The notes: generated from the sequence alone by a model not told the origin. A DNA stretch of 64,000 bases from CAYLJJ01 sp964384025 (GCA_964384025.1 CAYLJJ010000001.1:1-64000), one strand, 5' to 3'; numbered from the stretch's first letter, positions 52,282-60,442 are shown. Numbers and translations are program-made.

Positions 52282-53648
52282 GTGGCCTCCACGAGACCCA
52301 AACGCAGGGCCTGATCCGATTTAAAGACACCCTGAGGATCCCAGCGATCTCGGATCGCCTTCCACTCGGTCCAGTCGGGATACATCGCCTGAAAGGTCTC
52401 CTTGGGCAGGCGAGCATCCTTCCCCAGATAGAGACGACCGCCTGCCTCTAAAACGATGCGGTCCAGGCGCTCAAAGAGCGCAAAGAGAGGAGCACCATAG
52501 TTAGGAAAGTCCAGGGCCAGGGTGACCCCAGGTATAGGAAAGGAGAGTCCAGGATGAGAGATCTCTCCAAACTCCTTGATCACGGCGAGAAAGGAGCCCA
52601 TCCCGGTCTTCGTGATCTCCTCTAAAACTTGGCGGATGGCGCGGCGCTCAGGATCGACAGGGACGACGAGCTGATACTGTAGGAAGCCCCGTTTTCCATA
52701 CCCTCGGTTCCAATCTTGGACAAAGTCTAGGGGACAGAAGAAGGGCGCGTAGGAGGTGATCGATTCTAAGGATCCTTTGGGATGCTTGTTGAAGTAAACT
52801 TCATTAAACAATCTCATGCTGAGTTTGTTCAGGAGAAAGTTCGGACCATCTATAGGCATCTTCAAGAATGGAGAAAGTTGCGTGCTCAGGCGGTCAAGGG
52901 GGCCTGGTTTAAACTCACTCTCAGGGCTGGCATGACATCCTCGCATAAAGATGCCTCGCCCCATAGAAGCACCCTTAGCGATACAGTCGATCCAGCTTAC
53001 CGTGTGGCTATAATCCCCAGACTCTTCGCTGATCTCAAAGAAGTGATCCAGGTTCTCCACCCGGATGGACTCCATCTGAATATAGGGGCTTGAGATCCTC
53101 CTTAAGCGAATCTCCGCGCTGAGGATGATCCCGGTCAGGCCCATCCCGCCTACAGTCGCCCAGAAGAGCTCAGGCTCCTGCTCTGCATCACAAATCTGGA
53201 TCTCTCCAGACGCACATAGGATCTCCAAACGTCGCAGATGATCGGCAAAGCTACCATCTACGTGGTGGTTCTTTCCGTGGATGTCGTTGGCGATGGCGCC
53301 TCCCACGGTCACTTGAAAAGTCCCTGGGACCACCGCAGGGAAATAGCCCCGAGGGAGAAAGCAATCTACGATCTCTTGGATGGAGACCCCCGCTTCAACC
53401 CGGAGCCAGCCACTCTGGGAGTCAAAGCCCAGAAAACGGTTGAGCCGCTCCATCAGGAGAGTACGACCTTGAGAGAGAAGCGCGGTATCTCCATAGCTGC
53501 GCCCCAGGCCATAGCTTAAGAGGGGCTCTCCATCACGATCTGCCCAAGCCTCTTGGACCGCTCTTCTGCTCTCAGGGCGTTTACAGAGAGTGGAGGTTTT
53601 GGGGTATCGTCCCCAACCCCAGATTCTCTGCTTAGACCAGCTGCTCAT
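52278..53648 (-). CDS. FAD-linked oxidase, DprE1-like
   Basis: A 456-residue flavoprotein of the VAO/PCMH type: GLGRSYGDTAL, PGTFQVTVGGAIANDIHGKNHH, WATVGGMGLTGIILSAEIRL in the FAD domain, and a C-terminal D-arabinono-lactone-oxidase-like domain ending PQGVFKSDQALRL. This is the layout of DprE1, which oxidises decaprenylphospho-ribose in arabinan synthesis. Homologues occur outside actinobacteria with unproven substrates. Its start has AAAGGTGAG just upstream. It lies 4 bp after a small ORF in an operon with a TerB/SPFH protein. Confidence 0.9.
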   Translation of the reverse strand: MSSWSKQRIWGWGRYPKTSTLCKRPESRRAVQEAWADRDGEPLLSYGLGRSYGDTALLSQGRTLLMERLNRFLGFDSQSGWLRVEAGVSIQEIVDCFLPRGYFPAVVPGTFQVTVGGAIANDIHGKNHHVDGSFADHLRRLEILCASGEIQICDAEQEPELFWATVGGMGLTGIILSAEIRLRRISSPYIQMESIRVENLDHFFEISEESGDYSHTVSWIDCIAKGASMGRGIFMRGCHASPESEFKPGPLDRLSTQLSPFLKMPIDGPNFLLNKLSMRLFNEVYFNKHPKGSLESITSYAPFFCPLDFVQDWNRGYGKRGFLQYQLVVPVDPERRAIRQVLEEITKTGMGSFLAVIKEFGEISHPGLSFPIPGVTLALDFPNYGAPLFALFERLDRIVLEAGGRLYLGKDARLPKETFQAMYPDWTEWKAIRDRWDPQGVFKSDQALRLGLVEAT

Positions 53649-53652
53649 ACGC

Positions 53653-53814
53653 TCACCTTTGCTGAGATAGATCGAGTTTTCTCTGAGTAGGAGGCTTGAT
53701 TTTTAATCTCAACTCCAGCCCAGATAGCGCTCGATAGAGCGGGGAGCTAATCTCAATTTCTTTGAGCTGACAAGCCTCTGTGAGTTTCTGCTCAGCGATT
53801 TTGAGCTTCTCCAC
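53653..53814 (-). CDS. Possible small protein between the TerB/SPFH and DprE1-like genes
   Basis: A 53-residue frame starting GTG at 53814, 22 bp inside the end of the TerB/SPFH gene in another frame, and ending 4 bp before the DprE1-like ATG. It reads EKLKIAEQKLTEACQLKEIE then YRALSGLELRLKIKPPTQR, which looks coding (one helix, one strand). The gap would otherwise be 140 bp of empty sequence within a tightly packed operon. Alternatively it is the original C-terminus of the upstream protein, reached by a frameshift. Confidence 0.4.
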   Translation of the reverse strand: MEKLKIAEQKLTEACQLKEIEISSPLYRALSGLELRLKIKPPTQRKLDLSQQR

Positions 53815-55066
53815 AAGCGGAGCAGAAGCGAGCCCTCAGAGGCAACTCCTGAGCACAGTGTTGACAGCTCCGTCGTTGGGGATAACCACAGCGAGGACAG
53901 AAACGACCATCGTCGGGGATGGGAGTGAGACAGCGAGCGCAGGGCCTGAGAAGGGCCTGCTGCTCTGAAGCGCAAGGATCTGCGCTCCTCTCACCGAGGC
54001 TCAAAGCTGGAGCCGAACGGAGAGCGAGACCCAACTCCAGAGGTGCTGTGAGGCTCTCTATCTCAAAACGAACGAGCTTAAGACCGATCTGCTCAAGGCG
54101 TCTTCGCATCGGAGATATACAGCTCCTTTTCAGCTCATCTAGGTGGTTGAGGAGAAAAATCATCTCCTGATCTGAGCCGATTTTGATCTCTCCAAGGGCC
54201 TCGGCGAATCTCCCAGAGATGATGCGGCGAATCCTCTGGAGCAGCTCTTGATCCTCAAGGATTCTTCGCTGCGCCATCTTCTCAACAAAGAGTCTGGGGT
54301 TCTGAATGCGAAAGCGGAAACGTCCAAAGGCACGGATCTGAACAGGACCTTGCTGAGGAAAATGAAGGAAAATGGGGTCAGCTGTACCCCAACGCAGAAA
54401 GTGGGAGCAGCTGCTGCGTACAAAGATAAATCGCGCCTTGATTGGACCTGCTTTCCAATCAAGAGCCTCTGCCAACTTGGGGAGTTGTGTAGCTTGGATG
54501 GAGTACTCTCCAGGCTCCAGGAGATCTCTCAGCTCTCCCTGGCTCTCAAGCAGGAGGAATTGGCCAGAGGAGACTTGAATCACGCCTCCCTCTTCGAGCG
54601 CGTGTTTATGATGCGGAAAAGCCCAAAGCCAACTTGGATGGGTCGCATCGTCCCAGGAGACAAAATCAACCAAGCGCTCAGAAACCCAGTTGACCAGCTC
54701 AGTCGCTCGAGGGATGGGACCATCGATCCCCTTCAGGATACTCCTCTCTTGAATCCCCAGGGCTGCTGCCATCGCTCTCAGGGCGTCTCGCTCTGGGAGG
54801 CTGATCTTTCCATCCAGTTGAACCATCAGGCGACAGGCTTGAAGGAAGGTTTGTCGAAGCCAAGAAGAGTCCAAGGCCTGAGCCGCTTCATGGAAGTCAA
54901 AGGGTTCCTTGGAGAGGAATTCCAGATCGACAGGGAGATTTGCTTGCTCCAAGAAGATCCTAAGCGCTTTTCTCTCCTCTTCGACAAGACCATCACAAGC
55001 GGCGATATGGTATAGACCCCGAGCAAAGATCAGGGCTCTATGGACATTCCAGGTCGCGTGGTTCAT
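53792..55066 (-). CDS. TerB-like domain fused to SPFH domain and C-terminal double zinc ribbon
   Basis: A 424-residue cytoplasmic fusion. Residues about 8-125 show the TerB pattern of two acidic metal-binding half-repeats (AACDGLVEEERKALRIFLEQA; MVQLDGKISLPERDALRAMA). The middle (about 150-360) is an SPFH/virion-core-like domain (GGVIQVSSGQFLLLESQGELRDLLEPGEYSI; FIFVRSS; GPVQIRAFGRFRFRIQNPRLFVEKM; helical QIGLKLVRFEIESLTAP). The C-terminus has two zinc-ribbon CxxC pairs (CARCLTPIPDDGRFCPRCG; CQHCAQELPLRARFCSACG). TerB with SPFH is typical of predicted membrane stress systems. It is the first gene of the DprE-like operon. Confidence 0.85.
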   Translation of the reverse strand: MNHATWNVHRALIFARGLYHIAACDGLVEEERKALRIFLEQANLPVDLEFLSKEPFDFHEAAQALDSSWLRQTFLQACRLMVQLDGKISLPERDALRAMAAALGIQERSILKGIDGPIPRATELVNWVSERLVDFVSWDDATHPSWLWAFPHHKHALEEGGVIQVSSGQFLLLESQGELRDLLEPGEYSIQATQLPKLAEALDWKAGPIKARFIFVRSSCSHFLRWGTADPIFLHFPQQGPVQIRAFGRFRFRIQNPRLFVEKMAQRRILEDQELLQRIRRIISGRFAEALGEIKIGSDQEMIFLLNHLDELKRSCISPMRRRLEQIGLKLVRFEIESLTAPLELGLALRSAPALSLGERSADPCASEQQALLRPCARCLTPIPDDGRFCPRCGYPQRRSCQHCAQELPLRARFCSACGEAQNR

Positions 55067-55196
55067 GATTTTTTACCCCCTCCAGAAGAGCGGAGCGCTG
55101 CAGAGAAGCCCCGAAACTTTGCTCCATTTTTTAACATAGAGTGATCATTGACAAATCTATATTTTATAAATTTTAGCTTGACGAACAGAGCAACTC

Positions 55197-55202
55197 TATA
55201 AT
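55197..55202 (+). promoter_or_regulatory. Candidate -10 box for the structured RNA
   Basis: TATAAT at 55197-55202 is a consensus -10 element in an AT-rich stretch. Possible -35 elements are TTGACG at 55178 (13-bp spacing, too short) and TTGACA at 55148 (too far). Transcription would begin near 55209, just before the first hairpin. Confidence 0.35.
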
Positions 55203-55208
55203 ATTCAT

Positions 55209-55341
55209 TTTTTCAGGCTGCTCTACCTACCCGGGCAGCCAATCTCTGGTCCGTGTCCCTGCCCCACGGACCTTGTTCTGCCACACCAGTCCGGCAGACA
55301 ACTGCAGGGGGTTTTGCCCAAACCCTCTGCGGTTTTTTTTT
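55209..55341 (+). ncRNA. Probable structured small RNA or leader with four hairpins and C-rich loops
   Basis: Four hairpins follow one another in about 130 nt: GGCTGC/GCAGCC (55216-55221 with 55235-55240); GGTCCGTG/CACGGACC (55248-55255 with 55265-55272), perfect; TTGTTCTGCC/GGCAGACAA (55273-55282 with 55293-55301, one bulge); and the terminator hairpin (55302-55332) followed by nine T. The loops are C-rich (for example TCCCTGCCC). No plus-strand gene lies upstream, and the short frames here are not convincing. It could be a free small RNA, or a leader that controls the operon starting at 55476. No known RNA family was recognised. Confidence 0.6.
55302..55341 (+). terminator. Strong intrinsic terminator
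   Basis: A 13-bp stem (CTGCAGGGGGTTT with AAACCCTCTGCGG, two G-U pairs) closes a 5-nt TGCCC loop and is followed directly by nine T (55333-55341). There is no plus-strand gene before it for 200 bp, so it ends the small RNA or attenuates the gene behind it. Confidence 0.85.
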
Positions 55342-55475
55342 GCCTTGTGCCTCAAAACCTCTATTTCAACTTCATCTTCAGAAAAGAAAACCGAAGCTGA
55401 AAACCGGTTGGAATATGAGAATATCTCGAAGCCCACAGACTTGCGAGCCTCAACATAAACGTGAGAAATTGCCCC

Positions 55476-56090
55476 ATGAAGCTCTCTCTACTCTTGGGCT
55501 CTCTCAGCCTCCTGCTCCTCTCTCTCTGGCTCTTTAGGGATCATCCTTCAGAAGTAGATGGAACCAGCCAAGCTCAATATTCCAGCTCCAGACATGCTCA
55601 ATATTCCAGCTCCAGACATTCAAAAAAGAGAGCTCAAAATTTTAGAGCCCCCCTCCCCCAAGAAAAAGCGCCAAGACCCAAAGCTCAAAAAATCATCGAG
55701 ATCAACGCTGAACCTGCCCACACCCAAGCTCAGCAAATTCGAGAGCTGAAAAAGTTCAAGGGTCGCGCTGAGCTGCTCCCTCCCAAACAGCTCTTTAGCC
55801 CTCAAGACCTTCAACATGCTCGGGCACAAAGCTCAGCCGTTGTAGAGCGCTGTTACGGAGAAACGCTGAGTCGAGATCCTGATCTGGCTGGAGATCTGCG
55901 ATTGCGCCTCCTGCTCAAGAAGGGTGGAGAGGAGGCGCGCTTTCATGAACATCACATATTGGGAGGTTTAGGCGATCCGGTGCTGGAACGCTGCGTCTTA
56001 AAGGGTCTTGCTTCTGTGGCTTGGCCCGCTTTAGGCCAGGGAGAGCTGATCCTTCATCAAAGCTTCCCTCTCCAACCTGAGGAAAAGTGA
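55476..56090 (+). CDS. Membrane-anchored AgmX/PglI C-terminal domain protein
   Basis: A 204-residue protein with an N-terminal membrane anchor or signal (SLLLGSLSLLLLSLWLF) followed by a basic, low-complexity linker that contains the doubled YSSSRHAQ motif and PLPQEKAPRPKAQK. The C-terminal domain (about 110-204) has VVERCYGETLSRDPDLAGDLRLRLLL and VLERCVLKGLASVAWP, the pattern of the AgmX/PglI C-terminal domain found in myxobacterial gliding and envelope proteins. A GTG at 55461 in frame could add five residues. It is in an operon with the OmpA-type gene right behind it. Confidence 0.8.
   Translation: MKLSLLLGSLSLLLLSLWLFRDHPSEVDGTSQAQYSSSRHAQYSSSRHSKKRAQNFRAPLPQEKAPRPKAQKIIEINAEPAHTQAQQIRELKKFKGRAELLPPKQLFSPQDLQHARAQSSAVVERCYGETLSRDPDLAGDLRLRLLLKKGGEEARFHEHHILGGLGDPVLERCVLKGLASVAWPALGQGELILHQSFPLQPEEK
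55572..55619 (+). repeat. Two perfect 24-bp tandem repeats
   Basis: The 24-bp unit GCTCAATATTCCAGCTCCAG plus ACAT occurs twice without change and doubles an AQYSSSRH motif in the linker of the AgmX/PglI-type protein. The identity suggests a recent slippage event. Confidence 0.9.
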
Positions 56091-57143
56091 ATGCAGAGAA
56101 CGCTCCTCTTTTGCCTGTTGTTTGCGACCCCTGCCTTGGCCTCAGGGCCCATTTGGCGGCATCAGATCACAAGCCAAGTACCTCCCGGAGGAAAGGCTGA
56201 GATCATCCTGATGCCTGAAAATACCGTCTATGGAGTCAAACTCAGCCTCCACTGTGATGGTGCTAAGAGCAAAGTCTTTAAGGCATCCAAGATCAGGGCT
56301 GGAAAGCAGAAGCGCTTTCGTTGGCGAGCGCCCAAAGGAATCTCAGAGTGGACAGGGCAGCTGGAGGGCTCGGCTGACGGGGTCACCACCACCTCGGAGA
56401 TCAAGCTCAAGATCGTCTCTCTGGGGCCTCTGGAGGTGCGCATTCGACCTGAAGGAGTCGATCTAAAACAGGGCCACATTCTCCTCCAAGCAGATCGTCC
56501 TCTCGATCGAGTTGAGCTGCTCGCCTTTGACAACCAGGGAGAGAAGGTGATCGAGGGCAGTGGAGACCTAGAACAGGGTGAACTGCCAGGAGAGCAGCTC
56601 CTCAGCTTTGAGCTGCCCGAGGGGGTGGAGCTGAGGATGGTGCAGCTCAAGATGTTTGATGAGTATACCTTCTGGACCGCGATGAACATCGCCGCTTGGT
56701 ATATCGAGGTCGCCCATGAGGAGGTCAACTTTGAGACCGGCTCAGCCAAGATCCGCCCCTCAGAGCGACCCAAGCTTAACAAGGCGGTTAAGGGAGTCCG
56801 CAAGGAGCTTCGGGGCCTCAAGAAGCAGTTGGCGGCTTATGAGCGGGCTCTAAAGCAGCGCGTTAAGGTGGAGGAGCGGCTCTTTGTCGCTGGCTATACC
56901 GATCGAGTGGGTCAACGAGGAGACAACCAAGTCCTGAGCCTCAAACGGGCGAAGGCGATCGCTGAATATTTTAAGAAGCAGCTGCACATCCCCATCTATT
57001 ACGCCGGTTTTGGAGAGGATGTTCTGGCTCATAAGACAGCAGATGAGGTGGATGAGGTTCGTAACCGGCGGGTCCTCTATGTGCTCTCAAACTCAGCCCC
57101 CAAGGGCCCAGAGTTTCCGGGCGCTCGCTGGAGAAAGCTTTAA
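56091..57143 (+). CDS. OmpA-family envelope protein
   Basis: A 350-residue protein with a signal peptide (LLFCLLFATPALA). A beta-rich N-terminal half is followed by an OmpA-like peptidoglycan-binding domain (about 220-340): EVNFETGSAKIRP, LFVAGYTDRVGQRGDNQVLSLKRAKAIAEYF, and GFGEDVLAHKTADEVDEVRNRRV with the peptidoglycan-binding Asp and Arg. It starts immediately after the preceding stop, so it is in the same operon. It probably ties the outer membrane or a surface complex to the wall. Confidence 0.9.
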   Translation: MQRTLLFCLLFATPALASGPIWRHQITSQVPPGGKAEIILMPENTVYGVKLSLHCDGAKSKVFKASKIRAGKQKRFRWRAPKGISEWTGQLEGSADGVTTTSEIKLKIVSLGPLEVRIRPEGVDLKQGHILLQADRPLDRVELLAFDNQGEKVIEGSGDLEQGELPGEQLLSFELPEGVELRMVQLKMFDEYTFWTAMNIAAWYIEVAHEEVNFETGSAKIRPSERPKLNKAVKGVRKELRGLKKQLAAYERALKQRVKVEERLFVAGYTDRVGQRGDNQVLSLKRAKAIAEYFKKQLHIPIYYAGFGEDVLAHKTADEVDEVRNRRVLYVLSNSAPKGPEFPGARWRKL

Positions 57144-57180
57144 ACCCACTCCCCCCATCCAAGCAATAAAGAGAGCCTCC

Positions 57181-58062
57181 ATGCCCAGCCTCAGTCAAAC
57201 CGCCTCTACCGCCCTCCAGCGCCAACTCCAGGAGCGTCTAAGCCCTGACTCTTTCACTTGGTTGAACCAGAGAAAGAAGGAGGAGATCAGCGCTGCCCTG
57301 CTTCAGATCCCGCGTAAGCTGGGTCGTCGCTCGCTCATCGCCGCCTTTGCAGAGCGGAGGAGGTCCCAAATTCAAGGAGTTTACGGCCCCATACCTATCG
57401 GGGCGCTGCGTGTCGATGAAGCAGGGCGTATTTTCCTCCTGATCAAACTTCTTCAAAGCGATGAGGCCCCCTACGCTCGGCTCTTCCAACTCTATAATGG
57501 GGGAGATACGGAGACCCGCGCTGCCTGTCTACGGGCTCTAAATTATCTAGAAGATCCAGATAGAGAGTCAGGGCTCAAGATGGTCTTGGACGCAGGCCGA
57601 ACCTACCTCAATGAGCTGTTGACCGCCGCTTGGTGCCATAACCCCTTCAGCAGCCACTGTCTTAACGAGCATGACTACCGCAAGGCGGTCCTCAAGGCTC
57701 TCTTCCTGGAGATCCCAGTAGAGGAGTTTATTGGTCTGGAGGAGCGGGTGGATCCGAAATTGGCTCAGAGTCTCTGTGAGTACGCTGATGAGCGCTTGGC
57801 GGCAGGTCGCAGCATCCCTGCGCCTGTTTGGATCGTCTCCGCGCTTCACCCGAGACCAGGACTCATCGCTCGATTGATCGGGATGCTGGAGCATCCCTTG
57901 CCTAAGGAGCGCAATATCGCTGCTCAAGCTTTAAAAAACGCTCGCGACCCTCGCGCTCTTCCTTTCATCTTAGAGCGCCTGGAACGTGAAGCGGAGCCTG
58001 AGATCCACGCCGCCCTGCGAGAGGCGCAGAGCGCAACGGAAGCAGCGCAGAAGGAAGAGTGA
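57181..58062 (+). CDS. eboA: EboA-like protein
   Basis: A 293-residue protein that matches the EboA-domain pattern: LRVDEAGRIFLLIKLLQS, LLTAAWCHNPFSSHCLNEHDYRKAVLKALFLEIPVEEFIGLE, LAQSLCEYADERLAAGRSIPAPVW, then C-terminal HEAT-like repeats (LIGMLEHPLPKERNIAAQAL, RALPFILERLEREA). EboA belongs to the ebo/edb clusters, which act in export of bacterial natural products to the periplasm, and sits beside a TatD-type hydrolase there, as here. The start at 57181 is taken because the frame upstream overlaps the OmpA gene. The next gene follows after 4 bp. Confidence 0.8.
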   Translation: MPSLSQTASTALQRQLQERLSPDSFTWLNQRKKEEISAALLQIPRKLGRRSLIAAFAERRRSQIQGVYGPIPIGALRVDEAGRIFLLIKLLQSDEAPYARLFQLYNGGDTETRAACLRALNYLEDPDRESGLKMVLDAGRTYLNELLTAAWCHNPFSSHCLNEHDYRKAVLKALFLEIPVEEFIGLEERVDPKLAQSLCEYADERLAAGRSIPAPVWIVSALHPRPGLIARLIGMLEHPLPKERNIAAQALKNARDPRALPFILERLEREAEPEIHAALREAQSATEAAQKEE

Positions 58063-58066
58063 GACG

Positions 58067-58939
58067 ATGCGAATCTTTGATCCACATACCCATATGTCCG
58101 CGCGTACGACGGATGACTATGAGCGTATGGCGATGGCTGGGTATCGAGGAGTAATTGAGCCTGCCTTCTGGATGGGTCAGCCCAGGACCTCGGTGGCGAC
58201 CTTCAAGGACTACTTTGACTCCCTCGTAGGCTGGGAGCGTTTCCGCGCCGCTCAGTTTGGTCTCCGTCATTACTGCACCGTGGGTCTCAATCCGAAGGAG
58301 GCCAATGATGATCGGGTTAATGATGGGGTCTTGAAGCTCTTGGAGTCCTACCTTCATATGGAGGGGGTTCTGGGCATCGGTGAGATCGGCTTTGATGATA
58401 TGACGCCCACAGAGGAGCGCTGCTTTCGAGCCCAGGTTGAGTTGGCTCGGGAGGCTCAGCTCCCTGTCCTGATTCACACACCCCACCGAGATAAAAAACA
58501 GGGGGTGGTGGCGACCTTGGAGATGCTCTCCAAGTTGGGGATGCCCGAGAATCTCAGCCTTGTAGATCACAACACCGAAGAGACGATCGCTCTGGTCAAG
58601 GAGACTCAGTGTTGGGCGGGTTTTACAATCTATCCCAACACCAAGCTGACCCCTGAGCGGGTGATCGAGATCTTTCGGCGCTTTGGCACTGATCGGATGC
58701 TGATCAACAGCTCAGCGGATTGGGGAATCAGCGATCCGCTGATGGTGGCCCGCACCGTGATGCTGATGCGAAAGGTGGGGATGGATGAGGAGGAGATCGA
58801 GAAGGTGGTCTGGCGCAACCCCATCGAATTTTTCTCTCAATCTGGACGCATCGCCTTTGAGGATTTTGAGGATCAGGGTCCCATCGATCGCAGCCGCCTC
58901 CATCAGGGCAACACCATCCTGCGTGGACAGAAGCCTTGA
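58067..58939 (+). CDS. TatD-family hydrolase (ebo-cluster type)
   Basis: A 290-residue TIM-barrel metal hydrolase. FDPHTHMSARTTDDY carries the HxH metal site at residues 6-8, HMEGVLGIGEIGFDD the Glu ligand, PVLIHTPHRDK a His ligand and INSSADWGISDP the terminal Asp. The divergence from nuclease-type TatD and the coupling to eboA identify it as the hydrolase of ebo clusters; its substrate is unknown. AAGGAAGAG precedes the ATG. The TGA stop is back to back with the stop of the convergent gene (TGATCA). The UbiA-like, dehydroquinate-synthase-like and other ebo genes are not in the window. Confidence 0.85.
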   Translation: MRIFDPHTHMSARTTDDYERMAMAGYRGVIEPAFWMGQPRTSVATFKDYFDSLVGWERFRAAQFGLRHYCTVGLNPKEANDDRVNDGVLKLLESYLHMEGVLGIGEIGFDDMTPTEERCFRAQVELAREAQLPVLIHTPHRDKKQGVVATLEMLSKLGMPENLSLVDHNTEETIALVKETQCWAGFTIYPNTKLTPERVIEIFRRFGTDRMLINSSADWGISDPLMVARTVMLMRKVGMDEEEIEKVVWRNPIEFFSQSGRIAFEDFEDQGPIDRSRLHQGNTILRGQKP

Positions 58940-60442
58940 TCAGGGTTGCAGCAAGTCCCAACGGGGCCGCTTATAGCTCGCCCTGAAGATCTCTTCTCCA
59001 GCGAAAGAGGCTGTCTGGCTCTCCTCACGTCCGTCTAAAAATCCCAGAAACTCCAACTGCTGCCCTTCAGCTCCATACTCCTTGGCATAGAGCTTAGCTA
59101 TCTCGTTGGCAGGGAGGGTGGGTCGCCCCATGATCTGGACGAGGGGGATTTTTAAACCCCCTTCTCCTCTTTGAGGCTCATAGGACTTATAAACCAGCTC
59201 AGTGCAAACCAAGCTGGCGTCGCTGAGGAAGTCAAAGTCGAAATCGTAGGGGAGCCCCTGATAGCCCAGGGCGCGTTGGATCGCCTGGATGATCTCTGCG
59301 GGAGGGAGGCGAGGCCTAAGAGCAGCCAGATAGTCTGCTTGAGCGCTGTGCTCCAAGCTGTTGAAGATCACCCCCTCGCTCACCGCTTCGATCACCCGTA
59401 TAGGATCAGCACCCTTTCTCTCTCTCCAGCGAGCCAGGGCTTGGGGGTGAGCGCGCTCCCAGATGGCCAAGGCCTCTGAGCCCAGAGCCTGCTCAGCCTC
59501 CTCTGGGGTCCCTAGATAGAGCACCGCATGGGGCCAGAAACCAGGCAGCCCCAGGTTGGAGAGGTAGCCATTGCGACGCTCCAAGAGGATATCGCCTGGT
59601 CGCAGCAGCGCTCTAAACTCCTCCAACTGAACGAGGCTGATATGGGCCGCCTTCTGAGATCGCAGGCGGGTGTCTCCCATCCAGCGCGCGACCCTTGACT
59701 GTGTTGGAAACCAGAGGGTTCGAAAACCATCCCAGGCCAGATCCCCCCACTCCTTCACTAGGATTTCACCTCCGTGCTTGAGACCCAACGCCAACATATC
59801 GGGCCAGCGCCGCTCTACAAAGTTCATCAGCCAAGCTTGCCGCTTTTGAATCCTAGAGCCTCTATAGATCTTCATTTGGCTTTGGTGTTGAGCCTGAGCC
59901 AGTAAGAGGGGGCGCTGCCAGGGTTGAAGGTTAAAGCGGGTCTTTAGGGCACGCCAAGCTCCTTTGGGTAGGCCCAATTCAGGCTGGGGATCATCCAAGA
60001 GCTTCTCATAATGCTGTCGCCCGATGATCTCCTTAAGCAGCGTTCCAACTCCCAGATAGAAGGCCAGATCAGCAGAGTAGGCCAAGAGAAAGGCCTCCTC
60101 TCGCCAAGGAGTTTCTAAACCTCGCCCCTGTGCATACTCCAGGCGCAGCGCCTCCAAGCGAACAATGTGATCCAGAAAAGAGGCGAAGAAGCGCTGTAAA
60201 GTGACCCGCTCTTTGACCATCTCCTTGGGGCTCATGGAGAGCAGAGAGTTCGCTTGAGCCTGAGCGAGGAGCGCCTCCATAGAGCGCAGGCTGTGCTCCA
60301 GCTCCCGACCATCCCAGCGCAGCCTCTCCTGGAGCTGAGCTGAGCTGAGCTTGAGCAGGCTGGGCTCTGGTTGAGCTCCACAACTACCCAAACAGAGGAG
60401 AAAACAAAGGCTCCAAATTCTGTGAATCAAGCGGCTCATCAT
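58940..60442 (-). CDS. YiiX/YaeF-like permuted papain-fold lipoprotein
   Basis: A 500-residue lipoprotein (CFLLCLGSCGA, Cys21). A helical N-terminal part (about 25-270) precedes a permuted NlpC/P60-like cysteine-peptidase domain: LRPGDILLERRNGYLSNLGL, WPHAVLYLG (probable catalytic His), and DASLVCTELVYKSYE (probable catalytic Cys). This arrangement is the YiiX/C92 type. It is likely to be an envelope hydrolase acting on peptide or acyl bonds; the substrate cannot be told. The gene is monocistronic and its stop abuts that of the TatD gene. Confidence 0.82.
   Translation of the reverse strand: MMSRLIHRIWSLCFLLCLGSCGAQPEPSLLKLSSAQLQERLRWDGRELEHSLRSMEALLAQAQANSLLSMSPKEMVKERVTLQRFFASFLDHIVRLEALRLEYAQGRGLETPWREEAFLLAYSADLAFYLGVGTLLKEIIGRQHYEKLLDDPQPELGLPKGAWRALKTRFNLQPWQRPLLLAQAQHQSQMKIYRGSRIQKRQAWLMNFVERRWPDMLALGLKHGGEILVKEWGDLAWDGFRTLWFPTQSRVARWMGDTRLRSQKAAHISLVQLEEFRALLRPGDILLERRNGYLSNLGLPGFWPHAVLYLGTPEEAEQALGSEALAIWERAHPQALARWRERKGADPIRVIEAVSEGVIFNSLEHSAQADYLAALRPRLPPAEIIQAIQRALGYQGLPYDFDFDFLSDASLVCTELVYKSYEPQRGEGGLKIPLVQIMGRPTLPANEIAKLYAKEYGAEGQQLEFLGFLDGREESQTASFAGEEIFRASYKRPRWDLLQP

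Noticed and set aside
53709..53975. 88-residue Ser/Arg-rich minus-strand frame
   Set aside because: It lies in a different frame inside the well-supported TerB/SPFH gene and has shadow-type composition.
55205..55300. Possible tRNA or tmRNA fragment
   Set aside because: No T-arm with GTTCGA, no cloverleaf and no CCA end could be arranged. The stems found are independent hairpins.
55227..55436. Minus-strand frame containing GAGTRTRDWLPG
   Set aside because: This peptide is a familiar artefact of translating structured RNA-like sequence. The frame runs across the hairpins and terminator, so it was not called as a gene.
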